Of a stretch of 10,047 nucleotides of DNA, positions 1 through 7,439 are shown piece after piece. The translations under genes and the position numbers were made by a program. Numbering within the stretch: the stretch's first letter is position 1; each line of letters opens with the position of its first letter. The stretch is from Acanthamoeba lenticulata. Lineage: Eukaryota > Discosea > Longamoebia > Acanthamoebidae. The notes below the pieces were generated by a model. That model saw only the letters and a program-made list of their open reading frames with translations, searched no databases and was not told the DNA's origin. The stretch covers positions 1-10,047 of the forward strand of contig NAVB01005494.1 in assembly GCA_002179805.1 (NCBI GenBank). Direction: 5' to 3'.

Positions 1-58
1 ATTTTATTTTATTTATGCGTTTATTTTCGCCCTAACATGGTCTGGCCGGCTTCCTCAG

Positions 59-424
59 GTCTACCACCCCAACATCGACCTTGAGGGCCACGTCTGCCTC
101 AACATTCTTCGTGCCGACTGGATGCCCGTGCTCAGCTTGGGTTCTGTTATCTTTGGCCTCATGACCCTCTTCCTGGTGTGTGGCCACCCCCTTTCTCTCT
201 TCCCATCTTCGTGCACCACGCTTGGCATGGAGTTTGTTGCTGACGGGCCATCTTCTTTTGGCGTTTGTGCTTGCTTGCTGCAGGAGCCCAACCCGGATGA
301 TCCGCTGAACAAGGAAGCGGCGCAGTTGATGATCGACCGGCCGCGAGATTTTGAGCGCAACGTCAAGCAGTCGCTGCAGGGCGGCTACGTTGCTGGCAAG
401 CAGTTCCCTCGCCTCCTCAAGTAG
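59..424 (+). CDS. UBE2M: NEDD8-conjugating enzyme UBC12, C-terminal half (partial, two exons)
   Basis: This is the C-terminal half of an E2 enzyme that carries NEDD8 on a cysteine and passes it to cullins, controlling cullin-RING ubiquitin ligases in nucleus and cytosol. Exons are 59-175 and 284-424, separated by a GT-AG intron at 176-283; positions 1-58 are the 3' end of an upstream intron with a CTAAC branch-like site. The first exon opens with [10 protein letters not shown] and the active-site segment [11 protein letters not shown], the catalytic Cys being codon 95-97. The second has [15 protein letters not shown] and ends in PRLLK. Seventy-two residues follow the catalytic Cys, the same number as I recall for human UBE2M. 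UBE2F differs clearly around the active site (HPNI..TGEICLSLLR), so UBC12 is preferred. The N-terminal half, including the docking tail for the NEDD8 E1, lies outside the window. Confidence 0.95.
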   Translation, partial: VYHPNIDLEGHVCLNILRADWMPVLSLGSVIFGLMTLFLVCGHPLSLFPSSCTTLGMEFVADGPSSFGVCACLLQEPNPDDPLNKEAAQLMIDRPRDFERNVKQSLQGGYVAGKQFPRLLK

Positions 425-581
425 CCGCATTAAAACACGTCAAAGACTTGCCCTCAAACTCTCCCCTTCTTGCTCTGGGGTCATGCTCAGCCGAAGTTGA
501 AGGAGCCAGACGTTTCTCGAGGTGATCACCGGCCGAAAAGGATGGTAGAGAGCTCTTCTTCTTTTCCTTTCGAGTTGAGTA
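425..581. other. Convergent 3' flank between UBC12 and LKB1
   Basis: These 157 bp must hold the 3' UTRs and cleavage sites of two genes that meet tail to tail. An ATTAAA hexamer lies at 429-434, only four bases after the UBC12 stop, too close to be an ordinary poly(A) signal at the usual spacing. A perfect 10-bp palindrome, GGTGATCACC, is at 521-530. I see no gene or structured RNA here. Confidence 0.6.
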
Positions 582-2014
582 TTATACAAGTATACAGCAG
601 TTGCGGCGGTGTCCCTTCTTGGAGTGCGTGTGGGGGTGCAGGTCCTTGCTCCCGCCGCGCGGACTGCGTTTGCTCGCACTGTCGGCGTTGTGGATGCCCT
701 CCTCCTTGATCGCGTTCATCTCGGCCACGAACTCGGGCGTAAAGAGGGTCCGACTTGGCACGATCTCGAGCTCTTCCTCGTCGTTCTCCACTGTTTTCTG
801 CATCCAGCTGCTCTCCCACACCAGTCAGCGATGCTGCCTCAGTGCAGAAAAGAAGCTCAAGGCAAGGGGCATACCTGTGGGCGCTGATGGCTTCGAGAGT
901 GAGTCGTTTGTTCTTGTCCGGATGGAGCATGCCGCGGATGAGATCCACCAGCTCGGGGTCCAATGACGGCGGAATCTGATACTCGGCCTTGGCGATGTTC
1001 TCGAATAACGTGTAGACCGTCGACCCTTCAAATGGGTACTTGCCTGTCACGATGTAGTACCTGTGTGCACAAGCAGCAGTGCTTAGCGAATCGATGGGGC
1101 AGAGGCTCTGAGGCGAAGAGGCAAAAGAAGAGGACGTACAGCGTGATGCCAGCGGCCCAAACGTCACCGGTCACGCCAGAAAAGCGCTCGGCGCCAGAGG
1201 CGACCTCAGGAGGCTGAAAGGCCGGGGAGCCCTGAGACTTAGGCGAGTAGGAAGGATCCTCAAACGACTGCAGAAGCTCCGCCACTCCAAAATCCGAGAT
1301 CTTGAGGCCTCCATTCAGCGTGAGCATCAGGTTGCCCGGCTTAATGTCTCTATGTACAATCCCGTCTCCATGCAAAAACTGAAGCCCTCTCACCAGGTCG
1401 CGGAAGTATCTGTGCAGGGTGATCAATCAAATGCCAAAAAGAAAAAAGAAAAAACATTTGTTTGGGGGTACCTCTGGGCCTGGCGAAGAGGCAAACAGCT
1501 GTCAGGGGCTCGATTTAGCAGATCCTGCAACGTCCCACCACCGACGTACTCCAGCACTATGAAGGTATGCCGGTTAAGGAAAACAAGAGAGATTGACGAG
1601 GAAAGAAACGAAATGGGGAAAAGAGAGCGATTGAAATGAGGGAGGAGGGTGAAAAAGATATAGTTTCCCCTTGTCCTCGTTGGCAAAGGAATCGATTAGG
1701 GTCACGATGTTCTGGTGTGGCTTGAGCCTCTTCATGAGTGCGATTTCTTGTCGAACCGATGCTTCACCCCCGCCAGGCAACTTTCTCAGCTGCGATTTCG
1801 TGATGATTTTGATCGCCACCGTCTTCATAGTGTTCGTATCGAGCGCCTCTCTCACCTTTCCATATGACCCCTTCCCGAGCACCTCGCCTAGCAAGTATTG
1901 ATTGACGGTTTTCGGCGATTTCGTCCTATACGTGATGTCGGTGTCCTTGATCTTCCATGTGAGATCATTTTCGCTCTCCTGGTCTTCCGAAAAGTCCTCT
2001 GAACCCTCATGCAT
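582..2014 (-). CDS. STK11: LKB1/STK11 serine/threonine protein kinase, five exons, 375 aa
   Basis: LKB1 is the master upstream kinase of AMPK and related kinases; in animals it works in a complex with STRAD and MO25. Exons on the minus strand are 2014-1662, 1564-1472, 1409-1140, 1060-875 and 807-582. Visible kinase elements are the glycine loop GKGSYGKV (47-54), Lys69 in VAIK, helix-C Glu90, the HRDIKPGN catalytic loop with Asp170, DFG at 188-190, and [11 protein letters not shown] (207-217), the LKB1-type activation segment with no phospho-threonine. Phe198 aligns with human Phe204, reported as a MO25 contact. The kinase domain ends in HSW (300-302), as in human LKB1. The tail is basic and ends in CILV, a CaaX box. 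Human LKB1 has DLG where this protein has DFG. The start at 2014 is the first in-frame ATG after an in-frame stop at 2093-2095. One intron is AT-AC, the other three GT-AG. It is somewhat shorter than the 433-residue human protein, mainly in the tails. Confidence 0.93.
1565..1661 (-). other. U12-type AT-AC intron of the LKB1 gene
   Basis: This is a 97-nt minor-spliceosome intron. On the minus strand it begins ATATCTTTTT, one mismatch from the U12 AT-AC donor consensus ATATCCTTTT. It carries a perfect branch element TTCCTTAAC at 1581-1573 and ends in AC, with the branch adenosine about 10 nt from the 3' end. No usable GT donor or AG acceptor exists near either exon edge. Removing exactly this segment joins CT to C in codon 118 and gives KGKLFIVLEYV, which aligns with human KQKMYMVMEYC. 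Retention leads to a stop at 1576-1574, the TAA inside the branch site, truncating the protein before the catalytic loop. Confidence 0.93.
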
Positions 2015-2242
2015 TGGTTCTCTGTCGCTGGAGAAGGAGCCGTCGTGAGATGTGGTGTGCTGGGGGTGCGGTTCGTAAGTTGTCCTGCGGTCCTAAGGGA
2101 GCTTGGGCTACGCGCTACACGCGAGAGAGCAAGGTCGTTTATCCTTGTGTTTGCACTTCGAATAATAATAAAAAAATACTTCTTCCGTGCCCGCGCCTTC
2201 CTGGGAAAAGACAAGAAAACAAGGCCGGCAAGTCGCCGCGTT
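2015..2242 (-). promoter_or_regulatory. LKB1 5' flank, shared with the 3' end of the upstream gene
   Basis: These 228 bp separate the stop of the TRAPPC14-like gene from the LKB1 ATG, so they must contain the 3' UTR of the former and the promoter and leader of the latter. An AT-rich patch (AATAATAATAAAAAAAT on the plus strand, about 2160-2177) is the only compositional landmark. I see no TATA box at a convincing place. Confidence 0.4.
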
Positions 2243-5200
2243 TCAGGCACGCTCTGGCCGGCTCGCTGTCGGCGCGAGCACGTAGATCAGCGGCGAGTGC
2301 TTGAGCACGAAGCGCTGGTTGCTCAGGGTATCCACGACGACGAAAGGCTTGAGGTCGTACACGCCCTCCCGGCCGGCCACGTACTCAACCTTCACCCTCA
2401 CCGAACTGTTTGCCTCCACTTCCCTGGACATGCCCTGGCTATCAGCGAGATGGTTCAATCCAAAACGACGAGGCTAAAGACGTGGCGTATGTTACCCGAT
2501 CTTGATGGCCTTTTGCAGGCAGAACAGGAGGCCCACATCTGTAGGCACCACAGGAGGCACGGGCACCTCATCCTTGCCTTCCTTGCGAGGCGCCCTCGTG
2601 CTGCACAGCGCCAAAGACAGCGATGAGTTGTGCGCTTCACTCGGCGGCAATGAGGGAATGGTGGCCATACCTCGCGATCTGGGACTGTACGCTGGGGTTC
2701 CTGAAGGCCGCCGCTGGTATACGAGGCGGAGCCGCTGGCGTGAATGGATTGTCAAGCGACGACGAGCGTCGGTGTTGGCCCGACCCGGCGCTTCGGCTTG
2801 CCCCTCGTGGCCGCGAGCCCGACAGACCGCCCGGCTTGTTGTTGGTTTGGTTCTCCGCCGCTACAGTGGGCACCGAATGCGACACCGACGAGGCTAGCGA
2901 ATCTGATGGAGCGGCGGCCGAACCACTGGCTCCATCGCTTGGGCCGCTCTCCTGCGGCGCGCCACTGGGCTGCTTGGTAGCCGTTATGTTGATCGGCGGA
3001 ACTGCCCGCGTCGATGAAGGAGAGCCAGAGGGGGAAGCGATGGCCTTGCCCGAGGGCGAGCCAGCCGCCGGCGGCGCGGCGGCGGCAGTGGCGGTGGTCT
3101 TCTTGCGCTCGATGGGCGGTGGCGAGCCCATGCGCGGTGAAGTCGGGGAGATGTCATCGACCAGGGGCGGGTGGCTGGGCGAGCGAGACGCGGCCGAAGG
3201 GATGAAGAGCTCGAGAGCCACCTTGCGCGAGCTAAAGTTGGAGAGAGTGAGGTGGACTGGGAAGATGCGGCCGAGCGGGGCAGGCGAGGGAGCGTTGAGC
3301 GAGAGCAGGAGCGACGGGGACTCGAGCTTGGGCCACTGGAAGTCATAACGCGACAGGATAGGCGCAAAGAGGCAAGCCGCCGTCCACGCGATCATAATCG
3401 TAGACTGTGGAGCGAGCGCCCGTGTCAGTGTGGCCAAGCGCAAGTGCGGGCGGGGCGAGGGGAGATCGACCTGAAGAGTGCCCGCAGCATCGCCCATGCT
3501 GCTCGCGCCGGGACGATTCTCGATGGTCACTACAGAGGCGTAGTTGTCCCCGACGCTTAGTTTAAGTGGCATCTCGCCCTGATGTAGCACAAGAGTCACC
3601 ATTGAGTAAAAAAACCGCCATGATCCTGGAACAGTACGACCGTCCAGCTGCGCACCTTCTCGATGTTGTGCCGAAAGTGCTGATCAAAGTCGACCTTGAT
3701 GAGCTTGAAGGGCTTGCGCGTTCCCGCTGCACCCGTCATGGAACTCATGGAGGCGCCCATAGGTATAGGCGACTTGTTCGATCGCGCCGTCTGGACGTTA
3801 GATGGAAGCATCAGCCTGGGGTCAGAAACGCGTTCTGGCCATGACGTTTTGCGCTCAGTACCAAGGGCGGCTCTGGGAGGGCCGACGTCGACTGGTGCAT
3901 TTCGATGGGCTTTGTCAGGTCGACCTCCTTCTTGTCACCGGCACCAGCGGCAGCGGTATGCTTGGGCGAGGTGGTGAGCAGTTTCGTGGCGTCCTTGTGG
4001 AGCCAGATGTCCTGGAGGTGGAGGCAGTGCTCGGCCAGCTCGGCCTGCGGGAAGTCGGCCGGAGCCGAGGTCCAGTTGTTCTCGGCTCCAAGCGTGATGT
4101 AGTGCACCGAGTCTGCCGAGTGTCGAGCAAAGTGGACCGAGAGTGGCTGCCGGAGACGCACGCGCGTGTGCACCGTGCGCACGATGGGCGACCGCGACTC
4201 CATGCTGGTCATCGCCATCTGCTCCAGCATTCCGTCCGAGAGCGTAGAGAAGCAACGTTCGGGGAAGGCGACAGGCCGCAGGGCGAGGATCAGCGTGAGC
4301 TTGCTTGCCACGTACTTCTCCTGAAGCGCTGCACGGATGTTGCCGATGTACATACATACATACATACATACGCACAGGCATAAATGAGTCAAGGGCAGGC
4401 CGTGCGTGTGGCTCGCATTCGCGGTACCGATGGGCATGTGCAGGGTGTAGAGGATGTCACCGGTGGACAAGCGCGTGATTTGCGGCTCGGGCAGGCCGTT
4501 CGGGGTCATGGCCGCCCCCTTGAGCTCCTCGACGGGGCCGAAGGTGTGCTTGGGCCTGCCGTCACCAAGAGAACGAGAGAAGGATGGACAGAGAGAGAAT
4601 GAGCGAACGAGCACAGGTTTGGTTGGAGATCAACAGCCAGACCTGGGCTCGGTGACGTTGGTTTTGCCCTTGCCTTTGGACTGCAGCGCGTGCAGCTTGG
4701 CGTCGAACTTTTGCGTTTGGAACTGGACCTCCCACTTGAGCCGCGCAAAGAACGAATCGCTGATGAAGGGCTCTCCTCGCGCCTCCTGCAAGAGGCCCGA
4801 CGCATGTGGCACTCATGAGCCACTCGCCCCCGCAGCACCAAGGACTACGACGAACCATGGTTGTGCCTACAGCGAACTTTGAGGGCTCGTCTTGTAGCTC
4901 TGCTCGTTGTATGAGAAGGTGCACCTTTAACAGTTCTCCTGCGCATCATGCAACACGGTGAAGAGCTGCCACCGAGCGTGGCAAGAGAGGCAAGCAGGCG
5001 CAGCGTGTACCCTGCACGATGAACTTGCGAGTGGTGTTCTCGGGCTCAGTGTAGGGGTCAAAGGGCTCCTTTGGACGCCGTGGGATGTACAGCTTCAGCC
5101 GCGCCTGCAGGAAGGCCGCCTCATCCTCTTCACTAAGAGCATTCCCACAACAAACTCGGCATGAGTTCGTACTCATTCTCACGCTCAATCAACCTGTGAA

Positions 5201-5328
5201 TTCTGATTGGCAGACAATCTGAAAGCGTGCTGATACCTTGTGAGTCGCGATTCGAGCCAAGGATCCGTGACGGCAGGCACAAGGCCAGACGGGAGCAACA
5301 GCCCCTCAAGCCCCTCTGGATCTTCCAT
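2243..5328 (-). CDS. Beta-sandwich protein, tentatively TRAPPC14/MAP11-like, ten exons, 793 aa
   Basis: The likely role is a non-catalytic trafficking-complex subunit of TRAPPII type; this is tentative. Exons on the minus strand are 5328-5237, 5132-5011, 4938-4871, 4785-4643, 4555-4428, 4328-3862, 3790-3638, 3578-2671, 2600-2496 and 2438-2243; all junctions are GT-AG and in phase. The N-terminal part (about 55-80) reads LYIPRRPKEPF, then FIVQGELLKVHLLI, like the LPRR..YLGETVRFLLVL segment of human TRAPPC14. A strand-rich block at about 469-520 (YDFQWPKLESPSLLLSLNAP, then FPVHLTLSNFSS) resembles the YRLPSVRLDRPCFV...FTVTYTLLNN block of that family. Then comes a Pro/Ser/Ala-rich, probably disordered region (about 525-680) and a C-terminal strand segment ending in LIYVLAPTASRPERA. 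Human TRAPPC14 (580 aa) has a similar order, including a Ser/Pro-rich region before its C-terminus. No catalytic motif or membrane segment is visible. The intron joining 3862 to 3790 is the least certain; GT choices at neighbouring codons also keep frame. It could instead be another TRAPP or Trs65-like adaptor. Confidence 0.5.
4349..4371. repeat. TACA tetranucleotide microsatellite in an intron
   Basis: A 23-bp run of TACA units (5.75 copies) lies inside the intron at 4329-4427 of the TRAPPC14-like gene. In transcript sense it reads as GTAT repeats. The host intron is 99 nt, divisible by three and free of stops in frame, so exon-intron assignment here rests on the homology break and on the GTACCG donor and CAG acceptor. 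Confidence 0.9.
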
Positions 5329-5398
5329 GCGTGGGCTTGTAGTGGTTTGATCAATTTTAATGAAAAAGAAAAAGGAAAAAAAAAACACGATTGTCTGC
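5329..5398 (-). promoter_or_regulatory. 70-bp gap: dynamitin 3' end and promoter of the TRAPPC14-like gene
   Basis: Only 70 bp separate the dynamitin stop codon from the ATG of the next gene on the same strand. In transcript sense the gap holds a T-rich tract of about 27 bases (5362-5388), then ATTAAA at 5361-5356, a possible poly(A) signal about 40 nt after the stop, then AAATTGATCA (5357-5348) 19 bases before the ATG. Termination, polyadenylation and initiation must all fit here or overlap the coding regions. Confidence 0.55.
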
Positions 5399-7354
5399 TC
5401 ACGAAGAAGACGACGGGAGACTCTGGGTGATCTTCTCGAGCCGCGCGTTCAAAGCGTCCATATTCTTCTGGATGGTGCCCATGTTCTCGGCGAGCCCCTC
5501 CTCCACCTGCCACCAGACACGGTTCTTCTTTAGCAGAAGTGCACCAAGAGCTTCGGGGTGTGTCGTCTTACCTTGATGAGGTGCGAGTTGTGCGACGTCA
5601 GCATGTGGAGGATCTGCGACTGCTGGTTGTGCAGGTGGCGCAGGGTCTGGGAGAATGTGAGGCTCTCTTCATGTAGCGGGCGCAGCGACTGCAGGCGTGC
5701 GATAATGGCCGGCATCTGCTGGATCGTGGCGTCTGCTCGCGACATCATTTCGTACACCTCGTTCACCTGCGGTCGCACAATAAGCACTCACGGCGACTCT
5801 CTGACTTCATGATAAGTCGTCAGGATCAAGAAATCGTACCTTCTTCTCCTGATGCGCCGGGAGGCCTGTCTTCTCTTCGCTGCGGGCGATTTCGTCAAGC
5901 TCAAGCGAGAGCATCTTGAGCTTTCGGTCCACTTTGTCAAGCTCGACCTGGTTAAGAAGGCTGAGCTTGTCGTTCATGGAGTCCACGAGCGAGAGCACGT
6001 CGGTCGACGGCATGCTGCCCTGATTTGGTCCAACAACAACAAAACACATGAATGAATAACGTGTGTACATGAGTAAAGGGAAGGGGAGGGGGAGAAACGA
6101 ACGAGGAAGGTGTTGGCGCCCAGAAGCTTCTCCAGTTGAGCGATCCTCCTGTCCAGCTCGGACAGCACGGAGAGCTCGCCCCCTTGCTTGGCGCTCTCAG
6201 CGAGGGCCGGTGTGTAGTACAGCTCGTACGTGACCTGTCGCGCGGTGGAATGAGCCTACGGTGAGTGCGCGAACGACGTGCTCTTTCCTCCCTGGTGGGG
6301 CGTGTACACACCTGGCCACTGGGAGCCTTGGCTGTTTTGTCCTTGGAGGCAGTCAGAGACTCCAAGTGGGTGATGAGCTTCTTGGAGAGGCTCGCTTGCA
6401 GGACGGACGCCTGCTCGCTCTCGTGGTTGGGGTTGAGGAAAGGCTGGTGCTCCTCCTTGGCAATGAGGTCCTCCAGCTGAGTCTGCAGCTGTTGCACCTG
6501 CAGGTGTCCGCCACGACGCCGCGCGATAAGTTGACACAACGTGAACCAACTCTGAGGTCCTTGCCTCTTGGGGGGGGGGAGGTTACCTCGTCGGCGATCT
6601 CCAAAGCGGGGATGTCCTGCTCCAATGGAGTCCGCTTCTACACCGGGTCAAGGCGTTGAGTGAGTACAGAGCTGCCGAGCGTTCTGTTCAGGCGCGCTGG
6701 GTGGTACCTCGGCAGCAGCAGTGAGCTCCTCGCTCAGCTCCCGGATCTCGGACTGGAGACGCTGGAACCGCTGCAGAGGCGTTTCCTTGAGAGACGTGCG
6801 GTCTTCCTTGGAGGCCTCGAACTCCTTCTGCCTCGACACCCGACGAACGGACGACCCAAAGCCTTAACGGACCCAAACGCGCAATCAGCCACCGCCACAA
6901 CATCAGGGATGAAAAAGCCTGAGCTGGCAGCCAGCGAGGGCCTCCTGCGCACCTTGATCCGAATCAAGGCCCTTGCCATAGAACCGAGCAAAGGCCTTGT
7001 TGGGTGTAACTCCCGTTCGGTCGATGTTAGCGTTGTCCTTTTCCTGCAGACAACGAAGTGAGCCAACACGCGCCGAACGTTCACCACAGCAAGGCAGTGA
7101 GGCACCTCAACAACTACGACAACAGGGCCAGCATCTTCGGCGTCGGGCGTCTCGAACACCTCGGGTTGCTGCATGGCCTGAGTAAACGCACAACAACGCA
7201 AGCATCATGAAATGAATTAAAACTCGTAAAACGATATAACTTGAGTGGCAGTTCCCTCATCTCAGTCAAGAAAGGAAACTCAAAGGAAGTGAAAGATTAC
7301 CACGGATCGCTTGATTTTGTCCTGCTGCTGGTCGATCTGAGCCTCTCCCTCCAT
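5399..7354 (-). CDS. DCTN2: Dynamitin, dynactin p50 subunit, ten exons, 407 aa
   Basis: Dynamitin is a coiled-coil subunit of the dynactin shoulder; it links the p150 arm to the Arp1 filament and is needed for dynein-driven transport. Exons on the minus strand are 7354-7301, 7177-7106, 7043-6953, 6862-6708, 6637-6587, 6497-6312, 6234-6103, 6019-5840, 5766-5572 and 5506-5399, all GT-AG introns of 62-123 nt with matching phases. Matches to human DCTN2 in order: QQPEVFETPDAEDAG (20-34) against the EPDVYETSDLPEDD region; TPNKAFARFYGKGLD (about 55-69) against NPNAAYDKF...KGLD; LKETPLQRFQRL (about 97-108) against VKETPQQKYQRL; VTYELYYTP (204-212) against VTYELHSRP; then three helical blocks, about 248-307, 308-372 and 373-407, with heptad-like leucines and ends similar to the human C-terminus. 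Length is close to the human 401-406. The start is the only ATG before the conserved N-terminal motif that splices in phase. The gene is divergent from the small membrane protein at 7440. Confidence 0.92.
6570..6579 (-). repeat. C10 homopolymer just inside a dynamitin intron
   Basis: Ten consecutive G on the plus strand give C10 in the dynamitin transcript, starting seven bases after the donor GTAACC of the intron at 6498-6586. The length is prone to polymerase slippage and assembly error. Confidence 0.9.
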
Positions 7355-7439
7355 TGTCGCACTACGCCGCAATTTCTCTTTCCTTTTCCTCCCTTTTTTT
7401 GCTTTTGGCGGCGGAACAACAAAAAGCAAATTGATCACA
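7355..7439. promoter_or_regulatory. 85-bp divergent promoter between dynamitin and the small membrane protein
   Basis: The two ATG codons face away from each other across 85 bp, so both genes probably start from one bidirectional promoter. On the plus strand it holds a pyrimidine tract (about 7376-7405), a GGCGGCGG block (7408-7415) and AAATTGATCA at 7428-7437, two bases before the plus-strand ATG. No TATA box is apparent. No transcription start can be placed from sequence alone. Confidence 0.6.

Noticed and set aside
1565..1661. A GT-AG reading of the LKB1 second-exon boundary
   Set aside because: No GT occurs at a position that would preserve KLFIVLEY, and no AG stands before the downstream exon. 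The AT-AC solution alone fits the frame and all three U12 elements.
2009..3348. Long plus-strand open frames (205 aa at 2009-2626 and 241 aa at 2623-3348)
   Set aside because: They lie antisense to spliced coding exons of the TRAPPC14-like gene. Their Arg/Gly/Ala-rich make-up is what the reverse strand of GC-rich exons gives, and no family features appear.
3802..4383. Plus-strand open frame of 193 aa
   Set aside because: Antisense to a long exon of the TRAPPC14-like gene; the sense strand has phase-consistent splice sites on both sides.
5173..5176. ATG at 5176 as the start of the TRAPPC14-like gene
   Set aside because: It lies inside the 104-nt intron and gives an odd Cys-rich start, whereas the ATG at 5328 splices in phase to the conserved part.
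5133..5236. A 21-nt microexon flanked by introns of 43 and 40 nt
   Set aside because: It keeps the frame, but one 104-nt GT-AG intron from 5236 to 5133 keeps it as well, with an intron of ordinary size. The simpler model was used.
5952..6539. Minus-strand open frame of 195 aa crossing dynamitin introns
   Set aside because: Only its first third is the true dynamitin frame. It then runs through the GT-AG intron at 6235-6311 and continues in a wrong frame.
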